A stretch of DNA of 64,000 nt from Motilimonas pumila (GCF_003596335.1 NZ_QZCH01000001.1:1-64000), one strand, 5' to 3'; shown: positions 26,420 to 35,779, counted from the stretch's first letter. The notes: generated by a model not told the origin, from the letters alone. A program made the numbers and translations.

Positions 26420-26791
26420 GCAAAGCTGTAAACACAAGGTATGGCGGCAAGTTAGTCATAAGTGCACTTCCAATTTACATTGTTAGCCAAAGCCTTATTG
26501 CTCAACATCACTTAACACCTTGGCCTCATTATCGAGGTAGGCATGACACAAGCATTCTCAACACATCATTAAAAGGTAAGCCAGCTGAAGCGTCAGTGGC
26601 TCTCGAGTCTAAGTTTTTAAGCTGGCTTTATTGTTGCCAACTTCATGACATTTATCACCATAGGTGATACAGCTTTTTATCTAAACATTATTCGCTAAGA
26701 TAAAAGCCGGTATATGATTTCTACTGTGTTGGCATTGCTACACACAGCAAAATCTAATTGTTGAACAAGGCAATAAAAGGACAGCCATAAC
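26420..26791. other. Intergenic region with one stable hairpin
   Basis: About 370 bases without coding signal. AAGCCAGCT (26578-26586) and AGCTGGCTT (26620-26628) form a 9-bp stem with a 33-base loop followed by TATTG. It could be a terminator or part of a small RNA; nothing else is recognisable. Confidence 0.4.
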
Positions 26792-27217
26792 ATGGAAGTA
26801 TTATTTTTAGAAATAGAGTCAGCTGATTATGACGCTGTAGCCGAAGTGATGTTACAGCTTCGCCCTCACTATGATCAGGCAGGCCTCTTTGCTCAAATAC
26901 ACAAGCAACAAGCTTTAGGTTATCAAGTAGTTTACGTTAAATCCGCGCAGGGTATTTTGGCCGTAGCGGGATTTCAAATAGGTGAAAAGCTGGCTTGGGG
27001 CAAACATCTTTATATCGATGATTTGGTGACTAATGCCGATAGTCGCTCTAGCGGAGTGGGACATTTTTTACTTGATTGGCTAAAAATTTACGCACAAGGA
27101 CAAGGCTGTAAGCAAATACACCTCGACTCTGGCGTGCAACGTTTTGCTGCCCACAAGTTTTATCTACGTGAAGATTTCCATATCGCTAGCCATCACTTTG
27201 CCCTGACAGATATTTAA
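26792..27217 (+). CDS. GNAT-family N-acetyltransferase
   Basis: A 141-residue GCN5-related acetyltransferase. The fold is seen in LYIDDLVTNADSRSSGVGHFLLDWLKIYAQ, where the RSSGVG stretch corresponds to the acetyl-CoA pyrophosphate loop (Q/RxxGxG/A), and in HLDSGVQRFAAHKFYLREDF. The acceptor is unknown. AAAGGA precedes the ATG. It stands alone and converges on ptsG. Confidence 0.87.
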   Translation: MEVLFLEIESADYDAVAEVMLQLRPHYDQAGLFAQIHKQQALGYQVVYVKSAQGILAVAGFQIGEKLAWGKHLYIDDLVTNADSRSSGVGHFLLDWLKIYAQGQGCKQIHLDSGVQRFAAHKFYLREDFHIASHHFALTDI

Positions 27218-27241
27218 GTCTTAACATCAAAAAACAAGCAC

Positions 27242-27268
27242 AAAAAAGGGGCCTTAACGGCCCCAAAA
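27242..27268 (-). terminator. Terminator of ptsG
   Basis: GGGGCC-TTAAC-GGCCCC hairpin followed on the minus strand by six T, 26 bases beyond the ptsG stop codon. Confidence 0.85.
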
Positions 27269-27293
27269 GTTACTTACAAATTTAACGTCTGGC

Positions 27294-28724
27294 TTATAGC
27301 CCGCTGATGTACTCTTCCATATCGGTACGTAAGTTATCAGACTTAGTACCAAAGATAGCTTGCACACCTTCACCTGCAATCACCACACCTTTAGCGCCAA
27401 GGGCTTTCAGTTTAGCTTGGTCAACCGCATCAACTGATTTCACGCTGATACGAAGACGTGTAATACAAGCGTCTAGGTTAGTAATGTTTTCTTTACCACC
27501 AAACGCTGCCACGAGTTCTTTTGCCATTTCAGTGCCTTCAACAGCTACGGTATCGGCTTCATCTTCGTCTTCACGGCCTGGTGTTTTCAGGTCTAACTTG
27601 ATGATGGTGACACGGAAAATAATGTAGTAAACCGCTGCGTAACAAAGACCAAGTAGCGGGAACATCCAACCTTTTTGTGAGTTTGCAAATAACACCACAA
27701 AGTCAATGAAACCGTGAGAGAAAGACGTACCGTGAACCATGCCTAGCATGTTAGTAAGTACGAACGCTGAGCCTGCTAATACCGCGTGAATTCCGTAAAG
27801 TACTGGCGCCACGAATAAGAAAGCAAACTCGATTGGCTCAGTAATACCGGTTAGGAAAGACGTCAGCGCAGCTGAAATCATCACACCACCCACTTTGGCG
27901 CGGTTCTCTGGTTTAGCTGTGTGCCAAATTGCAATCGCTGCTGCTGGTAAACCGTACATCTTAAACATGTAACCACCCGCTAACTGACCAAAACCATTGC
28001 CCGCTTCACGAGATGCCGCGTCTGCTACTTGGTAACACGTTAAGATACCAGTTTGCGCTTCACCTGCTGCGTTTACACAGTTACCCGCTTCGAAGAAGAA
28101 AGGTACGTTCCAGATGTGGTGAAGACCAAATGGGATCAACGAACGCTCAATTACGCCGTAAATACCAAAAGCAACTTCAGGGTTTTGGTACGCCGCCCAA
28201 TGTGAGAAAGAGTTAATCACCGCACCAATAGGTGGCCAGACAACAGATAGGATCAAAGCCATCGCGATGCTTAAGAAACCGGTAATAATCGGTACCGCAC
28301 GTTTACCGGCAAAAAAGCCAAGGTAGTCAGGTAGCTGAATACGGTAGTAACGGTTAAACGCCCAACCCGCTAAACCACCAGCAAGGATCCCCCCGAGCAC
28401 ACCCGTGTCGATTTTATCCACTCCTAGTACGCCGGCCATAACACCTAACGTTGCGACCATGATGCCGTAACCGACGACAGCTGCTAATGCGGCGACACCG
28501 TCATTTTTGGTAAACCCTAAAGCAACACCTACTGCAAACAGCAAGCCCATTTGGCCAAATACAGAGCCACCCGCTTGCTCCATGATTTGTGAAACGATGT
28601 CTGGCAGAAAACTAAAGTTCGCTGCACCTACCCCAAGTAAAATACCCGCAACCGGCAATACCGATACAGGCAACATAAGTGATTTACCAACCTTTTGTAG
28701 ATTAGCAAATAGCGCTTTAAACAT
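27294..28724 (-). CDS. ptsG: PTS glucose transporter subunit IICB
   Basis: Takes up and phosphorylates glucose at the inner membrane; phosphate comes from a separate IIA (Crr). It has 476 residues. The IIC domain (~1-380) has many helices, with [13 protein letters not shown] and [16 protein letters not shown] as the sugar-site motifs. The IIB domain (~395-476) carries the phospho-Cys C420 in [10 protein letters not shown]. No IIA is fused. The gene is monocistronic with its own terminator; ptsHI-crr are not in the window. The acidic linker [12 protein letters not shown] joins the two domains. Confidence 0.93.
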   Translation of the reverse strand: MFKALFANLQKVGKSLMLPVSVLPVAGILLGVGAANFSFLPDIVSQIMEQAGGSVFGQMGLLFAVGVALGFTKNDGVAALAAVVGYGIMVATLGVMAGVLGVDKIDTGVLGGILAGGLAGWAFNRYYRIQLPDYLGFFAGKRAVPIITGFLSIAMALILSVVWPPIGAVINSFSHWAAYQNPEVAFGIYGVIERSLIPFGLHHIWNVPFFFEAGNCVNAAGEAQTGILTCYQVADAASREAGNGFGQLAGGYMFKMYGLPAAAIAIWHTAKPENRAKVGGVMISAALTSFLTGITEPIEFAFLFVAPVLYGIHAVLAGSAFVLTNMLGMVHGTSFSHGFIDFVVLFANSQKGWMFPLLGLCYAAVYYIIFRVTIIKLDLKTPGREDEDEADTVAVEGTEMAKELVAAFGGKENITNLDACITRLRISVKSVDAVDQAKLKALGAKGVVIAGEGVQAIFGTKSDNLRTDMEEYISGL

Positions 28725-29186
28725 AATCGCTCTCCTAATAGTAAATTGAACCGGTAGACCGCTTCTAAGTTGTTGCTTACCAGTGCTTAATTAAATTAAA
28801 GCACAGAATCACCAAATAGAAACTTGTGTTACTTCAAAAACTTACATAAGCCAATGTAACATAATGTAACATAGCAATAATGATTAAAATCAACAACTTA
28901 AAAATAGAACAGGGGAGCGTAAATACACCAAGTTACAACGCCGCTACAGATGAAAGGTAATGTAACCAAGATATGTGAATTTTTCAGGAAAAAACAATCG
29001 TTATTATCGGTTTTAAATCACCTCTCTTTGAGGCTTAACACTGTAAAACGACTTTATGCAAATGCTGGTCAAGCAAAGAAAGTCAGTTATAAAAGCTTAA
29101 CCTGAAGTAAACAAGAGCAGTTTCTGAAAAGCAAAAGCGAGATTAGACGAAATATACTGATCGCCGCCTTATCGTGTTAACGCCGG
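28725..29186. other. Intergenic region upstream of ptsG and downstream of truC
   Basis: About 460 bases, AT-rich and without reading frames. It contains the ptsG promoter area with the tandem repeat listed separately. No terminator with a T-run is visible for the leftward truC gene. Confidence 0.4.
28842..28872. promoter_or_regulatory. Tandem AATGTAACAT repeat, candidate operator upstream of ptsG
   Basis: AATGTAACAT occurs twice in direct tandem (28853-28862 and 28863-28872), one helical turn apart. TTACAT at 28842-28847 adds an inverted half site six bases before the first ATGTAA. It lies about 120-150 bases upstream of the ptsG start. Such phasing suits a repressor or activator that binds the same helix face; the protein is not identifiable. 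Confidence 0.4.
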
Positions 29187-30005
29187 CTAACGAAAAGCTT
29201 CAGGCGCCGCACTCAGTAGCTGCGTTTGTTCCAGCACTTGACAAAAATCTGCAGTTAGAGGTGCAGTAATACACACGGCTTGCTTCGTCACAGGGTGGCA
29301 AAACCCTAACTGCGCAGCATGAAGCAGCAGCCGATGATTATTAAACTCAGTTTTGAAAAAAGCATTTTGTTTACCGTCACCGTGACTGGTATCACCGATA
29401 ATGGGGTGGCGCAAATGGGCACAGTGGCGACGCAACTGATGTTTACGACCGGTTTCTGGCTTGAGTTGAAGTAAACTAAAGCGCGCAGTTTGATAACGGC
29501 CAACCGCAAAAGGTAACTCTACCTGACCTAAACAGTCATAACCCGTCACCGCATCTTGCTTGGGTTTATCTTGGGAGGCAAATTTATCAGCCACCTTGTC
29601 TAACTCTTGCGTAAGAGCATAGTCGAGATGGCCCGAGTCGCACCAGCCTCTGACTACAGCAAGGTATTCTTTGTGGGTTTCGCGTTCAGCAAATAAAGTC
29701 GTCATTAGCGCTGCAACTTCAGAGCTAAGAGCAAATAACAAGACGCCCGAGGTTGGGCGATCGAGTCGGTGTACCGGATAGACATATTGCCCAAGTTGGT
29801 CTCGCAGCATTTGCATTGCAAACTGAGTGGCACCTTTGTCCAACCAGCTACGGTGCACCAATAGCCCTGATGGCTTATTAATGGCTACCAAGTACTCGTC
29901 TTGATAAACAATTTCTAATTCAGCAATTTGGGGGGTAACAGAGTCAACGTCATCGACTGACGTTGCGGCAACAAATTGCTGAGCTATTGGCGCGTTTTCA
30001 CTCAT
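29187..30005 (-). CDS. truC: tRNA pseudouridine(65) synthase TruC
   Basis: Modifies U65 in tRNA (Ile and Asp in E. coli). It is a RluA-family synthase of 272 residues without an S4 domain. VAINKPSGLLVHRS is the substrate-binding stretch, PVHRLDRPTSGVLLFA the active Asp motif, and ETGRKHQLRRH the downstream motif. The linked yqcC gene overlaps by four bases, the same pair as in E. coli. TruC is preferred to RluC/RluD because of size and that link. Confidence 0.92.
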   Translation of the reverse strand: MSENAPIAQQFVAATSVDDVDSVTPQIAELEIVYQDEYLVAINKPSGLLVHRSWLDKGATQFAMQMLRDQLGQYVYPVHRLDRPTSGVLLFALSSEVAALMTTLFAERETHKEYLAVVRGWCDSGHLDYALTQELDKVADKFASQDKPKQDAVTGYDCLGQVELPFAVGRYQTARFSLLQLKPETGRKHQLRRHCAHLRHPIIGDTSHGDGKQNAFFKTEFNNHRLLLHAAQLGFCHPVTKQAVCITAPLTADFCQVLEQTQLLSAAPEAFR

Positions 30006-30334
30006 CCTTTCACTTCACCTGTGGTACAGAACTGGTCAATCATTCTTAAGGTTTTAATAACACTTCGGGTGTTAGGCACTTGCAAAAATGCTTGTTCACC
30101 CATTGGCGCTAACGCCATACGCGTTGGCACCGGCTGCTCATTGGCCAAAATATCCATCATCTTAGGCACAAATACAAACTGTAACCACTGTTGGTACGTC
30201 ATGGTATCGGCGCAAAAAGGCATTTTACTCTCAAATGCTTTACCGTTAATGAGGTGGTCTTGCCACAGCTCTGCTGCGTGCATTTGCTGACACAGAGTTT
30301 TTAATAAGTCTTCTAAAATATCACTTGAATTCAT
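30002..30334 (-). CDS. yqcC: YqcC family protein
   Basis: A 110-residue helical protein of unknown function. MTYQQWLQFVFVPKM, RMALAPMGEQAF and LRMIDQFC are family-typical. Its position just before truC with a four-base overlap is the conserved pair. A role in tRNA modification is guessed from linkage only. Confidence 0.88.
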   Translation of the reverse strand: MNSSDILEDLLKTLCQQMHAAELWQDHLINGKAFESKMPFCADTMTYQQWLQFVFVPKMMDILANEQPVPTRMALAPMGEQAFLQVPNTRSVIKTLRMIDQFCTTGEVKG

Positions 30335-30440
30335 ATGTATTCCTTTACATTAAAATTAGTCGCGCCTAAATATACCATCTCTATGGCAATCCCCCTATAA
30401 TCCCATGCTATTAGTTTGTCAGCAACCAGAGCAGTAAGAG

Positions 30441-31469
30441 ATGGAAATTCACTACCTCAGCGATTTTTTAGAAAAAGCCCAATGCCAATTTCGCATTTAT
30501 GATCTCGGCCGTAAGGTCAAAAAAATCAGCCCCAGTGATTTCAAAGCGGTAGAGCTAAACCAACGTCCTTACCCTTTTCCGCTGCAGCAACAAGCCTGCA
30601 TTGCCGTGGTTTTCTGGCAACCGGGCGCAGAGCAACAACATTACATTTGGTTTTTAAAGCTGCCTCTGGATGAGCGCGGCTTATTAAAGGCAGGCCCGCA
30701 AACTCACTTTATTCAGCTTGTGGTTGAGGCGTTAGGCAATGAACTACAGAGCCAGCCAACAGAAAAGCAGCAAGAGCGTTTAGCCAATAATCCATACACC
30801 TTTAAGCCCGCAGAAAACAAAAAAGCCGTGTTCAACGCCATCATAAACAAGGAGCTGGTTCGTCCTGCTTCGCGTTATTACGAAGATTGCCATGCATATT
30901 TAAGTGGTCAACTGGGTTGGTCGAACTGGCAAGATCTTGGGTTACAAGGTTTTGCTGATATTGCCGCACGCTTAGATAGCGACAATAACCAACAACATGT
31001 CATGGATGCCCTGCCCCACTTACCGACCGAAGTGTTCTGTAACCTTTGCGAAATGCTAGAGCATCACGCTTTAAGTACTGCGTTGGTTGAAGCTCTGATC
31101 ATCATCAGTAAAGCGAAACAAAGCGCCGGAGACGATATCAGCGCCATTTTGGCATTACGTGCCACCGCTTCTAGCCCGGCATCAGGGTTAAGGCAAGAAT
31201 TAATTAAACATCACTTAAACAGCGAACTGGCAGTGAACCCTCAGTGGTACGTGGCCGTAGTAGCTAGATGTTGGCAGGATTTAACCGAGCCGTCGCTGTT
31301 GGATGGCTTTTGTGAGGCCGCCGCCCAGCTATCCGAAGGGCAAGTATTTGCGCAGCTGTTTGTAGATTTAGTGGCGCAACCTGAACTTCGCCCCTTGTTG
31401 TTACAAAAAATTCGCTCACCAGAGCGCAGCCCTGCCATGGCAAAAGCCGTGTCATTACTCTTTTCATAA
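30441..31469 (+). CDS. DUF3549 family protein
   Basis: A 342-residue soluble protein of the DUF3549 family: MEIHYLSDFLEKAQCQFRIY, DLGRKVKKISPSDFKAVELN and AVVFWQPGAEQQHYIWFLKL open it, followed by helical repeat-like segments (VMDALPHLPTEVFCNLCEML). The function is unknown. It is followed after 12 bases by a DUF3301 gene, and the truC-yqcC/DUF3549-DUF3301 arrangement recurs in Vibrio and Shewanella relatives. A TATAAT box occurs at 30396-30401 upstream. Confidence 0.8.
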   Translation: MEIHYLSDFLEKAQCQFRIYDLGRKVKKISPSDFKAVELNQRPYPFPLQQQACIAVVFWQPGAEQQHYIWFLKLPLDERGLLKAGPQTHFIQLVVEALGNELQSQPTEKQQERLANNPYTFKPAENKKAVFNAIINKELVRPASRYYEDCHAYLSGQLGWSNWQDLGLQGFADIAARLDSDNNQQHVMDALPHLPTEVFCNLCEMLEHHALSTALVEALIIISKAKQSAGDDISAILALRATASSPASGLRQELIKHHLNSELAVNPQWYVAVVARCWQDLTEPSLLDGFCEAAAQLSEGQVFAQLFVDLVAQPELRPLLLQKIRSPERSPAMAKAVSLLFS

Positions 31470-31481
31470 GTTGGATCAAGG

Positions 31482-31772
31482 ATGAAAGACTTATTAATAC
31501 TGTTTGCCGTTTTTCTCATTTGCATGTGGTTTTGGCAACAAAGAAAGCAATCAGAGCGAGCCAAAGTGTTGATAACCAAGCACTGTGAATCGCTTAATTT
31601 ACAACTGCTGTCGGTGGCGCAAAAAAATATTTGTTTTCGTCCCGGCGCGGACTTTTTCCGTTATACCTTTGAGTTTGAATTTAGCAGTGACACCGAGTCT
31701 TGCTACGTCGGTATGCTATACCTTAACGGAGAGTACAAATATCACTTCGAGTTGCCCCCTTATCGCGTGTAA
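31482..31772 (+). CDS. DUF3301 family membrane protein
   Basis: A 96-residue protein with one N-terminal membrane helix (LLILFAVFLICMWFW), a basic turn (QQRKQSERAK) and a beta-rich cytosolic part (RYTFEFEFSSDTESCYVGML, GEYKYHFELPPYRV) matching DUF3301. It is probably co-transcribed with DUF3549. The function is unknown. Confidence 0.82.
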   Translation: MKDLLILFAVFLICMWFWQQRKQSERAKVLITKHCESLNLQLLSVAQKNICFRPGADFFRYTFEFEFSSDTESCYVGMLYLNGEYKYHFELPPYRV

Positions 31773-32112
31773 ACCCACCGTATAAAGTACCTTTGCTTAC
31801 GTCGCTCCGGCGCTAAGCAACGCTTTTCATTTCAACTTGACTAACACATTGCAACTGAGTGTTGGTCGAGTGCTCAACGGTTAATACCGGCCCACTTTTA
31901 CAAGCCTATCATTTAAGTAATCTGACATTTAACAAACCTCGCCATTTAACAAGTAGTTAGGTAATAGAGCTGTAGTTTTTCCTTCCACATGAAACACCTC
32001 CAAAGTGATATATAAATAAACCTTTCATCACATTTTGTGAAAAGCCTACTAGCCAATCATGGTGAATCTAAAATACATTCAAGTGATATTCATTAAGTTG
32101 TTGAGGTAGTTG
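31773..32112. other. Intergenic region before the esterase-like lipoprotein
   Basis: About 340 bases. A weak hairpin TGCTTA/TAAGCA near 31795-31820 followed by CGCTTTT may end the DUF3549-DUF3301 transcript. Nothing else is recognised. Confidence 0.35.
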
Positions 32113-33429
32113 ATGAAATCCCTATGGAAAGTATTACCATTTACAGTGATTATTGCTGCATGCGGTGGCAGTAATGGTTCCAGTGAGGATATTGGCAGTT
32201 CAGTCCAATACAATGCCATAGCCAGCACACAAATAAGCAGCGATAACAGCGACCTACAACCAATTATTGCGACACTCAAAGATTATGACATCATAGGTTT
32301 AGGTGAACCCACCCATGGCGGCGCTTTAGCTAACCGACTACGCGGACGAATATTAAAAGGCTTGCACCAAGAAGGAGAGCTGGAATTAATCATCTTTGAA
32401 GCAGGCCTGTATGACGGCCTTGCTGCGTGGCAACAATACCTGACTAAGCAACAACCTTTAGTAGAAGCAATCACTGGCCCTCATGCTAACTACATGTTTA
32501 TGCAACGCCACAGCGCAGACATTGCACAAATAGTGAACTACGTAGACGAACAAGACCAGTTACTTGAGCCTTTGGCTTTAGTTGGTTACGAAGCGCGTTT
32601 GACCAGTGATCCAGCTTGCTTAATTCAACCCGGCGAAAGCCGAAGTGTGATGTTCGAAGAACTTTATCAGTACCTTGCGAGTAAAAACATAAACCTCACA
32701 GCCATGAACACAATTTATGATATTGCTCCTGTCATGATGTGTAGCTGGTATTTCAACACTCCTTACGAGCAAGCTCAGCACCAAGAGTTAATGGCAGCAT
32801 TACAACAACTTGAACAAGCGCTTGAGCAACAAAGCCAGCAAGAAGACATTCCAACTTATGACCCTGCTAGCCCGCGAGATTTTCGCCAATATGCCAGTTT
32901 CTGGTTACAAATTGCCAAGAGTCTGCAAGGGCAAGCCCTCACAACCTTGCATAATGAGGCTTACGAGTATGCTGACGCACGCTCTGCTGATAACGTGCGT
33001 TGGTTACGAGACGTATGGTTTGCCACCAGCAAACAGTCTGCGATTTGGGGCCATAACATTCATGTCTTAAATGATCCTGGAACGGTAACCGACGTGCTTG
33101 TGGCGCAAAACCCTGCGCTGTCTGCCTATAATGTTGGCTTTATCCAAGGCAGCGGCGAAGTGGTATTGATGGAGTTTGACTACACCCTGTGGCCAGACAC
33201 TCGTTATAGCTTCAATTATGACGCAAACACCTTAAACCGACAGCTCTTAAGCGCTGGTTTACCCATTGCTTTTATTGACTTGACGACTGAAAACCAAAAC
33301 CTGCTTTTGTTCTCCGGTAACTACCCTATTCACTACCACTGGGGCGGCGGAATTCACAATGCTACGGCCAATATTATGAACGGGTTAGTGTTTATTCCGA
33401 TCGAAGAGCCAACCACAGATAGGTATTGA
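32113..33429 (+). CDS. Erythromycin esterase-like lipoprotein
   Basis: A 438-residue exported protein. The lipobox IIAAC (C17) implies attachment to a membrane on the periplasmic side. The Ere-like domain starts at ~58 with IIGLGEPTHGGALANRL, carrying the E and H of the active site, then LIIFEAGLYD and GHNIHVLNDPGTVTD. Cytoplasmic EreA/B hydrolyse macrolides, but this lipoprotein form is common in marine bacteria and its substrate is not known; drug resistance should not be assumed. ATG 32113 follows GAGG; TTG 32110 is also in frame. Confidence 0.85.
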   Translation: MKSLWKVLPFTVIIAACGGSNGSSEDIGSSVQYNAIASTQISSDNSDLQPIIATLKDYDIIGLGEPTHGGALANRLRGRILKGLHQEGELELIIFEAGLYDGLAAWQQYLTKQQPLVEAITGPHANYMFMQRHSADIAQIVNYVDEQDQLLEPLALVGYEARLTSDPACLIQPGESRSVMFEELYQYLASKNINLTAMNTIYDIAPVMMCSWYFNTPYEQAQHQELMAALQQLEQALEQQSQQEDIPTYDPASPRDFRQYASFWLQIAKSLQGQALTTLHNEAYEYADARSADNVRWLRDVWFATSKQSAIWGHNIHVLNDPGTVTDVLVAQNPALSAYNVGFIQGSGEVVLMEFDYTLWPDTRYSFNYDANTLNRQLLSAGLPIAFIDLTTENQNLLLFSGNYPIHYHWGGGIHNATANIMNGLVFIPIEEPTTDRY

Positions 33430-33460
33430 TGCACTTTACGGCGTCTCGAAAACTCTCACA

Positions 33461-33485
33461 GGCTCCCCTGCGGGAGCCTTCCCTT
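33461..33485 (+). terminator. Terminator of the esterase-like gene
   Basis: GGCTCCC-CTGC-GGGAGCC stem followed by TTCCCTT, 31 bases after the stop. The T-tract is interrupted. Confidence 0.65.
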
Positions 33486-33679
33486 AGAACGGATGGCGCG
33501 AATTTGAGTAAGTGCAATAGAGCTGTCCGCAACGGCAGCCACAGCCAAGATCTCCGCTTTTTGACCGTTCAGTCTCATCAAGCCGAGTTTTTATTTTGCT
33601 TTTCCATTGTTAATTCTTACGCAAAAAGAAAGGCTTAAAAAAGCACATTGTTAACGCTGTTTTTTTGTCTCCTTTTGCA

Positions 33680-33709
33680 TTGTGAGCGCTGGATTTTGCT
33701 GACTATACT
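33680..33709 (+). promoter_or_regulatory. Possible sigma-70 promoter for the DUF2789 gene
   Basis: TTGTGA (33680-33685) and TATACT (33704-33709) with an 18-base spacer, 40 bases before the start codon. Confidence 0.45.
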
Positions 33710-33748
33710 AGAAGCAATATATGCAATGTGCGTTTGGAGGCATTGACG

Positions 33749-33982
33749 ATGGACTACTCACAACCCACGATAAGTCGGTTGTTTAGCCAGTTAGGGTTAG
33801 ACAATGACGAAGTCAGCATTCAGCGCTTTGCGCGCCAGCATCAGCTTGATAACACCACGCTGTTAGCCGATGCTAAATTTTGGAATGATTCGCAAGCCGA
33901 TTTTATTCGCGAACAAATTTGGCAAGACTCGGATTGGGCTGAAGTGATCGACCAACTGGATAATATGTTAAGACAAGGCTAA
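33749..33982 (+). CDS. DUF2789 domain protein
   Basis: A 77-residue protein with the family pattern LFSQLGLDND, FARQHQLD and AKFWNDSQADFIREQIWQD, SDWAEVIDQLDNMLR. ATG 33749 is chosen because GGAGG is nine bases upstream; the frame opens earlier at a GTG. The family is small, soluble and uncharacterised. It is followed by two further genes in the same direction. Confidence 0.82.
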   Translation: MDYSQPTISRLFSQLGLDNDEVSIQRFARQHQLDNTTLLADAKFWNDSQADFIREQIWQDSDWAEVIDQLDNMLRQG

Positions 33983-34031
33983 ATGCGCTAATATAGCGGC
34001 CTCTTTTTGTCACAGAAGCAGCCTATTATCT

Positions 34032-34376
34032 ATGGAAGACGTTATCCGCATTGCCCAACAACTTAACAAAGCTGGGCAAAAACCCACTGTCGCACTTGTA
34101 AAGGCGAAGTTAAGCCCGGGCTACCCGCTGCCAAAAATCATTGCTGCGTTGAAAAACTGGCAATCGCACCCTGATTTAACCGAGCAAGCAGAGGAAAATA
34201 AAGCGTCAATTGATTCTGACCAAACGTCTGCCACAGCAGCGCCTGCGCCGATTAGCGTCGATCAGTTAATCAAGCTGCAAATCAGCCAATACATAGAGCA
34301 ACAAGTCACACCGCAAATAACCGAACTGCAACAACAAATTGCCGACCTTAAAGCCCAGTTAGCAGCAAAAGAATAA
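34032..34376 (+). CDS. Small protein with possible winged-helix N-terminus and C-terminal coiled coil
   Basis: A 114-residue protein not recognised with confidence. Residues 1-50 (IRIAQQLNKAGQKPTVALVK, PLPKIIAALKNW) look like the N-terminal helix-turn-helix of KfrA-type DNA-binding proteins. A Ser/Ala/Pro linker follows, then a coiled coil (QITELQQQIADLKAQLAA). It ends three bases before the DUF2310 gene, so the two are very probably translated together. DNA binding is inferred from the fold resemblance only. Confidence 0.7.
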   Translation: MEDVIRIAQQLNKAGQKPTVALVKAKLSPGYPLPKIIAALKNWQSHPDLTEQAEENKASIDSDQTSATAAPAPISVDQLIKLQISQYIEQQVTPQITELQQQIADLKAQLAAKE

Positions 34377-34379
34377 GCA

Positions 34380-35153
34380 ATGCATATCAACGAGTTAACT
34401 TTTGAGTGTTTTCAAGACACCACCTTCTCCCAAGTAGAACAAGCCATCAATCAATACTTGGATGCACTGCGCTACAACGGCCAGATTTTAGGCCGCGAGT
34501 TTCCTTTAGCGGTGAAAGAAGCCTGTTTTACGGTGCGCCTTGTGACCCCAGAAAAAAACAGTACACATCAACAATTTTTAAGCCCGCAAGGCCGCAGAGC
34601 CGTTGATTTACTGCATCAAGCTGGCGTATTAAGTCCCAAAGTTAAATATATAGGTCCAGATCTTAATTCTCACGCCAGCGACACGTGCGACCAGCGGAAC
34701 TGGCAAATTCTGTATACCACCTATGTCCACTCTTGTTCTCCGCTACGCTGCGGTGATGACCTTGCGCCAGTGCCTTTGTATCGCATTCCAGCCGTGGCCA
34801 ACGGCAGCCAAAAGCAAATTATTAAATGGCAAGAAGACTGGGAAGCCTGCGATCAATTACAAATGAACGGTTCAATCTTAGAGCACGCGGCGCTCAAAGA
34901 AATTGGTGAAACCAGTTCTGACGTATTTCGCCGTGGTTATGATTTGTGTAAACGCATTCAATACGTCACGAAAGTACCCACTTATTATTACCTGTACCGC
35001 GTAGGGGGTGAAAGCCTTAGCGCTGAACAGCAAAGGCGCTGTCCCCTTTGTGACGGTGAATGGGCCTTGCCCGAAGCCCACTTAGACATTTTCGATTTTA
35101 AATGTGATAACTGCAATTTATTGTCGAATATCTCGTGGGATCATAAAAAGTAA
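34380..35153 (+). CDS. DUF2310 Zn-ribbon protein
   Basis: A 257-residue protein of the DUF2310 family (Zn-ribbon-containing, possibly nucleic-acid binding). A C-terminal zinc ribbon is visible: CPLCDGEW and, 24 residues later, CDNC. A large N-terminal alpha/beta part precedes it. The function is unknown. It partners with the coiled-coil protein just upstream. Confidence 0.8.
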   Translation: MHINELTFECFQDTTFSQVEQAINQYLDALRYNGQILGREFPLAVKEACFTVRLVTPEKNSTHQQFLSPQGRRAVDLLHQAGVLSPKVKYIGPDLNSHASDTCDQRNWQILYTTYVHSCSPLRCGDDLAPVPLYRIPAVANGSQKQIIKWQEDWEACDQLQMNGSILEHAALKEIGETSSDVFRRGYDLCKRIQYVTKVPTYYYLYRVGGESLSAEQQRRCPLCDGEWALPEAHLDIFDFKCDNCNLLSNISWDHKK

Positions 35154-35215
35154 GCCAAAGCGGTGCATATTTTTACCGAGCTCAAGCGCCACGGCTGAGC
35201 TCGGCAGGCGGGAAG

Positions 35216-35779
35216 CTAGAGTTGTGCGGGTTTAAGCTTGGATAAAAAACTGGCCAGATCGCCTGCTAAAGTTGTGATGATGCCCTTACCTAATTGCTCT
35301 AGCACTATCTCACCACTGTCATTAACCAGAGAAATAATCTGCATCTCATCTTCACAGCTGGCAATAAACACGGTTTCAGCTTGGCCAATGCGGCGCTGCA
35401 TCATCACGTGGGCGATAATATTCTCTTGCAAGCGTTCAAAGTCTTGCGCGTTCCACGCTTGCACCAGCTCTATGGTCATATTGCGTCCCTCATGGTTAAG
35501 CTCTGCGCTCACCACGTCTGCGTACCAATAACAAAAAAGGCCACTGAGGTCTGGGTGTAGCTCCATCTCTAGCGCACGGGCAATATTGTCTAGCGAATGA
35601 GGCTCACTGAGCGCATGAGGCTGCCACTGTATCATGGCCTCTACCGGCTCACCTTTTTCGCAGGGAGATGGCCAATCGCTGTCATAAGCAACCATAGGCA
35701 ATTGATTTTGTTGTTGCCACGAGGTTGCACAACGGGCGTAAAATGCAGACAAGCTTTCGCTAGCAGAAGATGCGGACAC
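35216..35779 (-). CDS. syd: SecY-interacting protein Syd
   Basis: A 187-residue cytosolic protein; E. coli Syd (181 residues) binds SecY and may check translocon assembly. Family blocks are EKGEPVEAMIQWQP, FCYWYADVVSAELNHEGR and QENIIAHVMMQRRI. The gene is divergent from queF exactly as in E. coli. Confidence 0.92.
   Translation of the reverse strand: MSASSASESLSAFYARCATSWQQQNQLPMVAYDSDWPSPCEKGEPVEAMIQWQPHALSEPHSLDNIARALEMELHPDLSGLFCYWYADVVSAELNHEGRNMTIELVQAWNAQDFERLQENIIAHVMMQRRIGQAETVFIASCEDEMQIISLVNDSGEIVLEQLGKGIITTLAGDLASFLSKLKPAQL

Larger units (their letters stand above)
33430..33748. other. Intergenic region before DUF2789
   Basis: About 320 bases. It holds the terminator at 33461 and the promoter-like hexamers at 33680. 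A 70-codon frame at 33426 has no convincing composition and runs through the terminator. Confidence 0.4.

Noticed and set aside
32113-33429. Interpretation as a macrolide-resistance gene
   Set aside because: The lipoprotein signal and distant similarity do not support a drug-resistance role; only the fold is assigned.
33426-33638. Forward 70-codon frame
   Set aside because: It runs through the terminator of the esterase-like gene and lacks protein-like composition.
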